A stretch of DNA of 23,710 nt, taken from positions 1 through 23,710 of the forward strand of contig URFI01000008.1 in the NCBI GenBank assembly GCA_900547085.1, written 5' to 3'. This document shows, in pieces, positions 14,597-22,902 of this stretch (the first letter of the stretch is position 1; each line of letters begins with the position of its first letter). Below the pieces are notes generated by a model, which saw only the letters and a program-made list of their open reading frames with translations, ran no database searches and was not told the origin of the DNA. The position numbers were made by a program, and so were the translations under genes. The stretch is from an uncultured Prevotella sp. (GTDB lineage Bacteria > Bacteroidota > Bacteroidia > Bacteroidales > Bacteroidaceae).

Positions 14597-15778
14597 ATGA
14601 AAGAATTAGCATTGAAGTACGGATGCAATCCCAACCAAAAGCCTTCCCGCATTTATATGGACGAAGGCGAGTTACCCATCACAGTCTTGAATGACCGACC
14701 AGGCTACATCAATTTCCTCGATGCCCTGAATAGTTGGCAGCTGGTAAAAGAGTTAAAAGCAGCAACCGGCTTGCCATCGGCAGCCTCGTTCAAGCATGTA
14801 TCGCCGGCAGGAGCCGCCATCGGACTTCCTTTGAGCGACACTTTGAAGCGGATTTACTTTGTTGACGACGTCAAGATGGAACTTTCGCCGCTGGCATGTG
14901 CCTATGCCAGGGCACGCGGGGCCGACCGCATGTGCTCGTATGGCGACTTTGTAGCACTGAGCGACACCTGCGATGCTGCCACCGCCACATTGATTAAGCG
15001 GGAGGTGAGCGATGGCGTTATCGCCCCCGGTTATACGCCAGAGGCACTCGACATCTTAAAACAAAAGCGCAAAGGCACTTATAATGTCATCCAGATAGAT
15101 GCCAATTACGTCCCCGCACCCATCGAACGGCGACAGATTTTCGGCATTACATTCGAGCAGGGACGCAATGACATCAAGCTTGATGACGATTTACTCTTCA
15201 TGCATATCCCCACCAAAAACACGCATTTCAGCGATGAAGCCAAGCGCGATCTCATCATCGCCCTCATCATCCTCAAGTACACCCAGAGCAACAGCGTATG
15301 CTATGTGAAGGACGGACAGGCCATCGGCATCGGTGCCGGACAACAGAGCCGCATCCATTGCACACGTCTGGCGGGGCAAAAAGCCGACACATGGTGGCTT
15401 CGCCAATGCCCAAAGGTCATGGATTTGCCCTTCAAGGAAGACATTCGCCGTGCCGATCGTGACAACACCATTGACCAGTACATTGGTGACGAATGCGAAG
15501 ATTTGCTGCAAGACGGCACTTGGCAACACTTCTTCACCACCAAACCAGAGCTGCTCACCGCGGATGAAAAGAAGGCCTGGATAGCCCAAAACAAGGAAGT
15601 AGCTTTAGGTAGCGACGCCTTCTTCCCCTTCGGTGACAACATTGAGCGTGCGCACAAGAGCGGTGTAGCGTACATCGCCCAAGCCGGAGGCTCCATTCGC
15701 GACGACCATGTTATTGAAACTTGCGATAAATATGGCATCGCCATGGCCATGACAGGCGTACGACTATTCCATCATTAA
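14597..15778 (+). CDS. purH: Stand-alone AICAR transformylase (phosphoribosylaminoimidazolecarboxamide formyltransferase)
   Basis: Transfers a formyl group from 10-formyltetrahydrofolate to AICAR to give FAICAR, the step before ring closure to IMP. The 393-aa protein corresponds to the C-terminal AICARFT part of PurH, without the MGS-like cyclohydrolase. Visible blocks: LKYGCNPNQKPSRIY at 6-20, the catalytic-type Lys66-His67 in FKHVSPAGAA (fused PurH usually reads KHxNPCG here), ACAYARARGADRMCSYGDF, FEQGRND, LKYTQSNSVCYVKDGQAIGIGAGQQSR (cut here to the pattern TQSNS, GAGQQSRIHCTRLAG), SDAFFPFGDNIERAH and a C-terminal TGVRLFHH. This short type is known in Bacteroidetes, often beside a full PurH; here the only other PurH part in view is the cyclohydrolase at 4141-4734. 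Confidence 0.95.
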   Translation: MKELALKYGCNPNQKPSRIYMDEGELPITVLNDRPGYINFLDALNSWQLVKELKAATGLPSAASFKHVSPAGAAIGLPLSDTLKRIYFVDDVKMELSPLACAYARARGADRMCSYGDFVALSDTCDAATATLIKREVSDGVIAPGYTPEALDILKQKRKGTYNVIQIDANYVPAPIERRQIFGITFEQGRNDIKLDDDLLFMHIPTKNTHFSDEAKRDLIIALIILKYTQSNSVCYVKDGQAIGIGAGQQSRIHCTRLAGQKADTWWLRQCPKVMDLPFKEDIRRADRDNTIDQYIGDECEDLLQDGTWQHFFTTKPELLTADEKKAWIAQNKEVALGSDAFFPFGDNIERAHKSGVAYIAQAGGSIRDDHVIETCDKYGIAMAMTGVRLFHH

Positions 15779-15789
15779 CAAAACCAGAC

Positions 15790-15990
15790 ATGACAGACAT
15801 GAACGATTTTGATGATATTTTAGAGAATGGCTTGGTGTTTCGCAAACCACCGAAAGAGCAAAAGGACGATGGAAAGGTAAAGACCAAAGCCAAAAAGAAG
15901 CAATACATCACTGGCGCACATGGCAGTGGGTCGGCCCGTCAAAAGGCCAAATACCGCCAACAGCGCGCCAATAGGAACAAGAAAAGATAG
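15790..15990 (+). CDS. Small basic protein of unknown function
   Basis: Not recognised. The 66-aa product has an acidic N-terminus (MTDMNDFDDILENG) and a very lysine/arginine-rich remainder (KVKTKAKKK, then ARQKAKYRQQRANRNKKR), with a central YITGAHGSGSARQ. Such charge distribution suggests nucleic-acid or ribosome binding, but this is inference. It starts 11 bases after the AICAR transformylase stop and is probably co-transcribed. A second ATG at 15799 is an equally good start. Confidence 0.6.
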   Translation: MTDMNDFDDILENGLVFRKPPKEQKDDGKVKTKAKKKQYITGAHGSGSARQKAKYRQQRANRNKKR

Positions 15991-16013
15991 CTCAGAGGCA
16001 ACGGAAGTTGACA

Positions 16014-16053
16014 GGAGTTAATGGGAGTTAGCAGGAGTTAATGGGAGTTAGCG
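16014..16053. repeat. GGAGTTA short tandem repeat
   Basis: Four copies of a 10-bp unit GGAGTTANNN, arranged as two copies of a 20-bp unit (GGAGTTAATGGGAGTTAGCA and one differing in the last base), start 24 bases after the stop of the 66-aa gene. Confidence 0.8.
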
Positions 16054-16079
16054 GACATCAGCAAAGATGCTAACTGCCC

Positions 16080-16296
16080 ATCAACTCGTGAACTTATCAA
16101 CTTGTGTACTTGGTATTAGCTGTCATGCGCACAGAAGCTAACAACTTGTGAACTCGTAAACTCTTCAACTTGTGAACTAAAGAACTAACAACTTGTCAAC
16201 TCGTAAACTCGTCAACTTGTAAACTGAAGAACTCGTCAACTTGTGAACTAAAGAACTAACAGCTCGTCAACTTGTCAACTCGTAAACTCGTCAACT
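16080..16296. repeat. Octamer minisatellite (AACTYGTN) with higher-order repeats
   Basis: Built from degenerate 8-bp units AACTTGTN / AACTCGTN with variants such as AACTAAAG, densest from 16142 on. Higher-order copies exist: an identical 23-bp block at 16167-16189 and 16238-16260 (period 71) and an identical 28-bp block at 16190-16217 and 16269-16296 (period 79). The two periods differ by exactly one octamer, showing unit-wise gain or loss. Confidence 0.85.
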
Positions 16297-16720
16297 AAAT
16301 CCCTCCCTTACTCCGATTTTTCTTGACAACGCACCTCTCCATGCTTGGCGAATTTGCAAACAACCTCGCCGTTGGTCACAAATACGCCCAAAATAAGCGA
16401 CTTTCGCATATCGCTAATAGCCAATACTTTACGCGCATCACTTATCAGAGAAGCGGGAATTTCCTATCTTTCCTGGTCGAATATCATTGCTTTAAGAGGC
16501 CAATTCACATGCCTTTGACCTGCAATATGATGCAGATTAACGGGCAAAAAGATGGTTTTAACGGAGAAAAAACAAGATTTTTAGTGTAAAACGCGAGTTT
16601 TCTTGCCAAACAATCGCCTATTTGCACCCTGTTTGCCTATCATTTTTTTCTAGATTGCAAGTTTGCAGTTACCGTTTTAAGGACGATAATTGGTAAAAAA
16701 TCACAACGTGATGCACAACT

Positions 16721-16840
16721 TTACCCTCGTTGTCGAAATGGGATGAATGGTGCCAACGAGGTTAAACAGAAACGTCTTTTCGACAGCTCTACCCCACCCT
16801 CCATCCGTGCAACGCAAAGACAAAACGTGTTTTACGTTGC
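16721..16840. other. Cluster of inverted repeats upstream of the SusC gene
   Basis: TTACCCTCGTTG (16721-16732) pairs with CAACGAGGTTAA (16754-16765, 11 of 12). TGTCGAAA (16731-16738) pairs perfectly with TTTCGACA (16778-16785). The order left-left-right-right makes them mutually interleaved. A further hairpin, GCAACG with CGTTGC enclosing AAAAC-GT-GTTTT, spans 16809-16840. They lie 145-260 bases before the SusC start, possibly upstream of its promoter. Confidence 0.5.
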
Positions 16841-16881
16841 AAAAAGTAAGATAAAATCACACTTATTACAATATTTTTCAC

Positions 16882-16889
16882 TATACTTG
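16882..16889 (+). promoter_or_regulatory. Possible -7 box of the SusC/SusD operon
   Basis: TATACTTG is one mismatch from TAnnTTTG, 95 bases upstream of the start, in strongly AT-rich DNA. No -33 TTTG seen. Confidence 0.3.
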
Positions 16890-16984
16890 CACTTTAATTA
16901 AGCATACCAGATTGTTTTTAAGGTAATTCGAATGAAGTATAACAAAGACAAAGAAAGGATAATGTCTTTAAATTTTGATGATGT

Positions 16985-19900
16985 ATGACAAATAATCAAT
17001 CGGCAAAACAGTTACTTTTCACATGGGTTGTGAAAAGTATTGTCATCACTTGTTGCTTATTAGGATCAATGGCTGCGGTAAACTTTGATGCGTATGCGGC
17101 TTCAATGAAAAACGATTTTCAGACAGATTCGCTGCGCACCACCGAAGCAAAATCAAACGATGGGCCACGCAAGCACCTTATCCAGGGCATTGTGTTGTCG
17201 GCTACCGACAAAGAACCATTGCCAGGAGTAACCATTTTTATTAAAGGAACCTCGCAGGGTACACAATCCGATTTGGAAGGACGTTTCAGGTTGGAAACCG
17301 ACGTCGCCGCCCCAAAATTGCAGTTTACCTATGCCAGCATGAAGCCCCTATTGCTTCCATGGAAGGGTGAGAAGGAAATGAAAGTGTTGATGGAAGACGG
17401 GGTAGAGCTTATAGATGAGGTGGTGGTGACGGGCTATCAACGCATTAGAAAGAATGAGATGATTGGCTCTGCCAATACCGTTAAAAGCGAAGATTTGTTT
17501 TACGATGGGCATCAAAGCATTGAGCAGATGCTACAAGGCAAACTTGTGGGAACCAGTGTGTTAAACACCAGCGGATTAGTTGGTACGGCTCAGAAAGTGC
17601 GCGTGCGTGGTACCTCCACCTTGTTGGGCAACCAAGAGCCTGTTTGGGTGGTGGATGGCATCATACAGGAAGATCCGTTGCCTTTCAAGCCGCGCGACTT
17701 AGATGCCTTAGGAAGCATCTCGCAAGACAATTTTGACATGATCAAGAATTTTGTGGGTAATTCTATTTCTTGGCTGAGTCCCAACGACATCATGACCATA
17801 TCGGTGCTGAAAGATGCGGCGGCAACTGTGATGTATGGGGTGAAAGCAGCCAACGGCGTCATTATCATCACCACCAAACAAGGTAAAGCCGGCCGAGTAT
17901 CAGTCAATTATAGCGGCGGCATGACCGTTGCGCCGCGCATCTATTATAGTCAGATGAACTTGATGAACTCTTCTGAGCGTGTAGATGTGTCGGAAGAAAT
18001 TTATAGAAGAGGACTGGTGAGCGAAGCCAACCGACCGTTGGAGCGCATCGGTTACGAGGGATTGCTGGGGCAATATTTGCGCAAAGAGATATCGTACGCA
18101 CAGTTTCAACAAGAAGTTGAGAAGGTTCGCATGAATAACACCGACTGGTTTAAGGAGTTATTTCGTCACTCAGTAAGTCACAATCACAGCGTTAGTCTGA
18201 GTGGTGGTACCGACCGTTTTAAGTATTATGCGTCTATCAACAGTTCGTTCACCAACGGCATTTCAGTTGGTAACGATGCGAAGAATTACAGTGCATCGGT
18301 GAGTATCGACACCCGTTTGAGCGATAAAATCAACTTGGGCGTGCGTCTGAACGCCGCTTCCAACAAGACGAACGGCTTTTTCAGGGTAGATCCTTACCAA
18401 TATGCGTCTACCATCAATCGTGCCATACCAGCCTATAACGAAGACGGAAGTTTGTTTTATTATGCGAAATCTCAGGACGCCAACCGACGCATGTACAACA
18501 TTTTGCACGAGATGGATTGTACGGGTAACACCAATACGACAAATTCTGTAGCATTATCTGCCAATTTACGGTGGACCATCTTACAGGGATTGCAGTTTGA
18601 AGGCTTGTTTGGCTATAATCTTTCCAACGTGGTAGGATCATCGTTTGCCGACGAACAGAGTTTCTTTATTTCCAATCTTCGTGGTTACGAGTTTGGGCTG
18701 TATGAGCCTGGCGAACTGGAATATAAAAAATCTCGCTTGCCTCATGGTGGCGAACTCAACACTACCGAGAATCGCAACACCAATTATACCTTACGCGGTA
18801 CACTGTCGTACAACAAGATTTTCGGTGACGTGCATCGCATGAGTTTGATGGCAGGAAGCGAGATTAGAAGCAATAAGTACGACGGCTACAACACCACGTT
18901 GTATGGTTACTTCCCCAACCGGGGCAAATCTATCATTTTTCCTCCACGTCAGGTTATCGACCCACTAGATGCCTCACGCTGGATAGAGAACGATCTTTAC
19001 CATCAATTCAATAACGCTATCATCGATCGTAAGATAAATACGGTGGGTATGTTTGCCACGGGTATGTATAGTTTTGATGAGCGTTACATCTTTTCGGCAA
19101 GCATTCGTTCCGACGCATCTAACCGCTTCGGGCAAGATGAGCGTAACCGTTTCTTGCCTGTGTGGTCGGCTGGTGCCCGCTGGAACATCATCAACGAGCC
19201 ATGGATAAAAGACATTCGTTGGATTAGCGACTTTAATTTCCGCGCTTCGTACGGGTGGCAAGGCAATGTAGCAAGCAACTATGGGCCCGATTTGATTGCA
19301 GAATTAGGACGTGGGCGCGACTTCATTGATCTTCGAACAGGCCGTTACATCCTGAAAATAAAATCGTTGCCTTATGATAATTTGCGTTGGGAAAAAACCA
19401 AGAGCATTAACCTGGGGGTAGACTTTGGCGTGTGGAAAAACCGAATTGCTTTCAGTGCCGAGTATTATTCCAAGCATACAACCGACCTTATCGTTTCGAA
19501 AGCCGTACCATACGAATATGGCGTGATGTTCATGCCTATCAATGGAGGCGACATGAATAACTATGGATTTGAGTTTACGGCTACCTTTACGCCCATCAGA
19601 ACCAAAGACTGGGTTTGGAACATCTCGGTTAACACGGCGAAAAACTTCAATGAAATCAAGTCGACCATGGCCGAAAATCAGAACTGGCGCGCTGCCTCAG
19701 GTGGTTCCATTCACAAAGAAGGTTATCCGGTTGGTGCTTTCTGGGCTTGGGATTTCGCAGGCTTAGATGCGCATGGTGGTTATCCACTTTTCCGCATTCC
19801 AACCATCGAAGAGGGTGCTGACAAATTGGATGCGACCTCTTACATGAAGTATGCAGGTACTACAGAACCCGATATTTCGGGCGGTTTGTCTACCGTATTG

Positions 19901-20398
19901 CGTTGGAAATCAATCACTCTGTCCTCTTCTTTTTCGATTGCGTTGGGCGGAAAACGCTTCTTAACCGATTTGTTCAGCGAAGATTATCTCAACAACAGCA
20001 CGCCATCGGCCTACAGCAATCTGTCTAAAGAAATGGTGAACCGTTGGCAAAAACCTGGTGATGAGCAGCATACGCAGATACCTTCCATTCCTAATCATAA
20101 CATTCCCATGGTATACTTGCCGAATGGGTCGAACGAATATGCGCATCGTTTGTACAACTATTCTACAGCAAGAGTAGTCAACGCATCGTTCATGCGCTGC
20201 AACAACATTTCGCTATCGTACACAGTTCCTACGAAATTGATACAACGAATGTCGCTCAATAATCTGTCAATAAGCGGTTCTGTGAGCAATCCGTTCATCG
20301 TGGTGAGCAAAGATTACAAGGGTATCGACCCCGAAGTGGCGACTGGCGCACAGCCCATTATGCCAACTTATAGCGTGACTTTGAATATTGGAATTTAA
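16985..20398 (+). CDS. SusC/RagA-family TonB-linked outer-membrane transporter
   Basis: TonB-dependent barrel that imports oligomeric nutrients captured by its SusD partner. The 1137-aa protein has a signal region (KSIVITCCLLGSMAAVNFDAYA), a carboxypeptidase-regulatory-like domain at about 64-130 (IQGIVLSATDKEPLPGVTIF, DLEGRFRLETD), the SusC signature DEVVVTGYQ at 144-152, then a plug with VRVRGTSTLLGNQEPVWVVDG and ISVLKDAAATVMYGVKAANG. The long barrel ends in YSVTLNIGI, as usual for outer-membrane barrels. No N-terminal secretin/STN domain is present, so anti-sigma signalling by that route is unlikely. The ATG at 16985 is the first in frame after a stop at 16979. The SusD-type gene follows 20 bases later. 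The substrate is not readable; peptide is suggested by the peptidase-like neighbours. Confidence 0.95.
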   Translation: MTNNQSAKQLLFTWVVKSIVITCCLLGSMAAVNFDAYAASMKNDFQTDSLRTTEAKSNDGPRKHLIQGIVLSATDKEPLPGVTIFIKGTSQGTQSDLEGRFRLETDVAAPKLQFTYASMKPLLLPWKGEKEMKVLMEDGVELIDEVVVTGYQRIRKNEMIGSANTVKSEDLFYDGHQSIEQMLQGKLVGTSVLNTSGLVGTAQKVRVRGTSTLLGNQEPVWVVDGIIQEDPLPFKPRDLDALGSISQDNFDMIKNFVGNSISWLSPNDIMTISVLKDAAATVMYGVKAANGVIIITTKQGKAGRVSVNYSGGMTVAPRIYYSQMNLMNSSERVDVSEEIYRRGLVSEANRPLERIGYEGLLGQYLRKEISYAQFQQEVEKVRMNNTDWFKELFRHSVSHNHSVSLSGGTDRFKYYASINSSFTNGISVGNDAKNYSASVSIDTRLSDKINLGVRLNAASNKTNGFFRVDPYQYASTINRAIPAYNEDGSLFYYAKSQDANRRMYNILHEMDCTGNTNTTNSVALSANLRWTILQGLQFEGLFGYNLSNVVGSSFADEQSFFISNLRGYEFGLYEPGELEYKKSRLPHGGELNTTENRNTNYTLRGTLSYNKIFGDVHRMSLMAGSEIRSNKYDGYNTTLYGYFPNRGKSIIFPPRQVIDPLDASRWIENDLYHQFNNAIIDRKINTVGMFATGMYSFDERYIFSASIRSDASNRFGQDERNRFLPVWSAGARWNIINEPWIKDIRWISDFNFRASYGWQGNVASNYGPDLIAELGRGRDFIDLRTGRYILKIKSLPYDNLRWEKTKSINLGVDFGVWKNRIAFSAEYYSKHTTDLIVSKAVPYEYGVMFMPINGGDMNNYGFEFTATFTPIRTKDWVWNISVNTAKNFNEIKSTMAENQNWRAASGGSIHKEGYPVGAFWAWDFAGLDAHGGYPLFRIPTIEEGADKLDATSYMKYAGTTEPDISGGLSTVLRWKSITLSSSFSIALGGKRFLTDLFSEDYLNNSTPSAYSNLSKEMVNRWQKPGDEQHTQIPSIPNHNIPMVYLPNGSNEYAHRLYNYSTARVVNASFMRCNNISLSYTVPTKLIQRMSLNNLSISGSVSNPFIVVSKDYKGIDPEVATGAQPIMPTYSVTLNIGI

Positions 20399-20418
20399 TA
20401 AATCAGACACATAGTTTT

Positions 20419-21915
20419 ATGAAAAAGCATATTTATCTATACATTTCATGCATCGCATTGCTTCTTTCGAGTTGTAATGACTTCTTGTCTGAAAGCAGTC
20501 AAGACGAGGTGCGACCCAGTACAACATCCGACTTGGAAGAGTTATTGTTAGGCGATGGATACGCTTCGCACACTCCAATTTTTTCATATCTGGAACTGTT
20601 GACAGACGATGTTGAAAGCAATTATTCGGATGCCACCAATCAGGAAGATGCTCTTCGTGCAGGAGCAGCCGTATTTACCTGGGCTAATGACATGTTTGAG
20701 CAAATGCAAAAGAACAACATTCCCTGGAGCAATTCGTGGCAACAGTTGTATCATTGGATCAATGGTTGCAACGTTGTGATTGATCAGTTGCCAAAAGTAT
20801 CAGGCTCGGGCTTAGCTAAACAAAAGATAGAGGCAGAGGCCTTGGCACTTCGCTCGTATTATTATTTCTTGCTTGTCAACACTTTTGCACCTGCTTACAA
20901 TACAGCTAACCCAGCATTGAATGACGCTTTGGGTGTTCCATTAATACTGAAATCGACAGTAAAAGATGAGTTTCCTAAGCGTAACACCGTGGCAGAGGTT
21001 TATCAACAAATAGAAAAAGACCTGTTAACCTCTCAAAAACTGTGGCAGAATTGCGGTGAGTATAAAGCCAGCGTCTACACCGTATCACCTTTATTTGTAG
21101 ACCTTTTGCTCTCACGCCTATACTTATACGAGGGAAAATGGGCTGAGTCGGCACGCTACAGCAATGCCGTCATCGCCCAAAAACCAACACTAAGGCAGCT
21201 AAGCAAATACTATACATACGATGATTGGCAAGGTATTGTGTTGTACGACATGGCAAAAGGGGGAGTGTACAACAGCGACAGTCCTGAATTGATATGGGGA
21301 TATTCTATCAATGGCGAATATGATGCGTTCTTTGTAGGTATCAATCCGCACATCGACTTCGGCAAATTGCCCGCTTTTACGGTTAGCAAAACCTTGGAAT
21401 CGCTTTACGAACCCGATGACATCCGGCGTGAAGCTTACTTCTACAGTTATCTTACCATGAATGGTTTCATGCCAGAGAAACATCTCTTGGTAGGACGTAA
21501 AAGCGACAAAGTGCCGCAAAATCCCACCAAGGGAATGCGCGTTGCCGAGGCATATCTTAACCGAGCAGAAGCAAACGCACGATTGTATTTACAAAATAAG
21601 GATGAGAAACTAAGACAAGCCGCATTAAGTGACCTGAACACTTTACGCGCATCTCGCTTCACGGGTACCTATCAACCCATCAACATCACAGATGCTAACA
21701 AGCTCATTGACTTCTGTCTGCAAGAACGCAGACGTGAACTCTGCTTTGAAGATCATCGTTGGTTTGACTTAAAACGACAAGGAATGCCAGCCATCGAACA
21801 CAAGTTTTCCATCGTGAGTGGACAAACCACAACTTACAAGCTGGAACAAAACAGCAGCAAATATGTATTGCCCATTCCATTAGAAGTAAGACAACGCAAT
21901 CCGGAATTGGATTAA
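20419..21915 (+). CDS. SusD/RagB-family nutrient-binding lipoprotein
   Basis: Surface lipoprotein forming the lid of the SusC barrel and binding substrate. The 498-aa protein has a lipobox LLSSC (Cys19) followed by NDFLSESSQDEVRPSTTSDLEELLLG, the typical SusD N-terminus. Helical TPR-like parts follow (EAEALALRSYYYFLLVNTFAPAY is cut here to its hallmark ALRSYYYFLLVN; also VAEAYLNRAEANARLY) and the C-terminal RRELCFEDHRWFDLKRQGMP, strongly conserved in the family. It ends in a short PLEVRQRNPELD stretch, as many SusD proteins do. Co-transcribed with the SusC gene (20 bases) and the next gene (19 bases). Sequence alone does not reveal the ligand. Confidence 0.95.
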   Translation: MKKHIYLYISCIALLLSSCNDFLSESSQDEVRPSTTSDLEELLLGDGYASHTPIFSYLELLTDDVESNYSDATNQEDALRAGAAVFTWANDMFEQMQKNNIPWSNSWQQLYHWINGCNVVIDQLPKVSGSGLAKQKIEAEALALRSYYYFLLVNTFAPAYNTANPALNDALGVPLILKSTVKDEFPKRNTVAEVYQQIEKDLLTSQKLWQNCGEYKASVYTVSPLFVDLLLSRLYLYEGKWAESARYSNAVIAQKPTLRQLSKYYTYDDWQGIVLYDMAKGGVYNSDSPELIWGYSINGEYDAFFVGINPHIDFGKLPAFTVSKTLESLYEPDDIRREAYFYSYLTMNGFMPEKHLLVGRKSDKVPQNPTKGMRVAEAYLNRAEANARLYLQNKDEKLRQAALSDLNTLRASRFTGTYQPINITDANKLIDFCLQERRRELCFEDHRWFDLKRQGMPAIEHKFSIVSGQTTTYKLEQNSSKYVLPIPLEVRQRNPELD

Positions 21916-21934
21916 TTGATAAACAATTGACAAG

Positions 21935-22828
21935 ATGAAACATTATTTTTTATACATACTAACAGCTTTTCTCCTCATCAGCTGTGGCAATGAAGACCCC
22001 ATTTCGTCTATTCAAGAGCAGAAAGACGCTTTCGAATCTCATCGCCTACCGCAAGGCAACCATCCATACGATGCTGCCATTCAGCGTATCTTTGAGCAAA
22101 CAGGCACATTGGTTCTTTATAAATACCAACCCTCGGAATTCGATTGGGGCGTGACGAGAAACTATCTATGGACCAAAGAACGAATGGCTGATGAAGGGTA
22201 TTTATACGAGCTACCTGACGAGAAATATGTGGGAGAGCAAGTAAAAATGTTGCAAACGGAGTTCTTGAACCTCTTTCCAAGCAGCTTTTTGAAGAAACAT
22301 TTACCGCTGCGTATTCTGCTTTGCAGCGAGCTGTATTATTTAGAAGGTGGATATACAACAGAACCAACTCATGACGATTACGAGCCTGTCAATGCGTTTG
22401 AAGGATACGAATTCTTTGCCGTGAATCATGGAAATAGTGCTATTGAGAAGATGACACGACAAGAGAAAGACGCATTTCGCATCGACCTTTGCAAATTGTT
22501 GTTGCGCCGTATCTATCCTACCATCAACAAAGGCGCCCTCCGCGAAGCCATTCCAGAGGCGTTTGCTGCCATATCTACCTACGGTACAGATGTGGATGGA
22601 AGTCTGGATGCGGGTTTTATAGACGACCGACATAAAAACAGTGTGCGCGAAGATTGGTACGACTATTTGCAAACAATCGTATCTACGCCTGCCAGCGAGT
22701 TGCAAACAGCCGATGGACTGTTGTCTCATCAAAAGGTTAAACAAAAGTACGAAGTGGTGATTAACTACTTTAAAAACAACTTCAAAGTTGACCTTCAGCG
22801 CATTGGCGACATGGCAACCGCACAGTAG
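21935..22828 (+). CDS. SusCD-linked lipoprotein resembling zinc metallopeptidases but lacking HExxH
   Basis: The 297-aa product has a lipoprotein signal ending LISC (about Cys17) and the layout of the substrate-import-associated metallopeptidase-like lipoproteins (Peptidase_Mx1 / TIGR04549 type) next to SusCD pairs. Similar landmarks from memory: GTLVLYKYQPSEFDW, a middle LPLRILLCSELYYLEGG, the EFFAVNHGNSAIEKM strand, and later FIDDRHKNSVREDWYDYLQTIV where relatives have a PNEDFVETLSIYV-like block. Where relatives carry HHEFAHIL, this one reads I183-D-L-C-K-L-L-L, and no HExxH occurs anywhere. If the family call is right, it is a non-catalytic relative, perhaps a substrate-binding surface subunit. 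The family call itself rests on remembered alignments and position. Confidence 0.7.
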   Translation: MKHYFLYILTAFLLISCGNEDPISSIQEQKDAFESHRLPQGNHPYDAAIQRIFEQTGTLVLYKYQPSEFDWGVTRNYLWTKERMADEGYLYELPDEKYVGEQVKMLQTEFLNLFPSSFLKKHLPLRILLCSELYYLEGGYTTEPTHDDYEPVNAFEGYEFFAVNHGNSAIEKMTRQEKDAFRIDLCKLLLRRIYPTINKGALREAIPEAFAAISTYGTDVDGSLDAGFIDDRHKNSVREDWYDYLQTIVSTPASELQTADGLLSHQKVKQKYEVVINYFKNNFKVDLQRIGDMATAQ

Positions 22829-22902
22829 TTCCTCACACTTCGTTGTACGAGAATCACATTTAACGAATTAAACTCACGATATATCATTCATCAACATCAA
22901 TT

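Larger units (their letters stand above)
15991..16984. other. 994-bp intergenic region upstream of the SusC gene
   Basis: Starts with two short-period repeats (16014-16053 and 16080-16296). From 16297 to about 16700 I see no gene; the 88-codon frame at 16323-16589 lacks recognisable features. Within it, text such as CAATATGATGCAGATTAACG resembles degenerate intergenic repeats I associate with Prevotella chromosomes, unverified. 16721-16840 holds inverted repeats, and the last 120 bases are AT-rich promoter DNA for the uptake locus. Confidence 0.55.

Noticed and set aside
16080..16296. CRISPR array
   Set aside because: Units are degenerate 8-mers without unique spacers of constant length and without cas genes nearby; this is a minisatellite.
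16323..16589. 88-codon open frame upstream of the SusC gene
   Set aside because: No recognisable family, no ribosome site or -7 box, and located in repeat-rich DNA; treated as intergenic, possibly part of a degenerate dispersed repeat.
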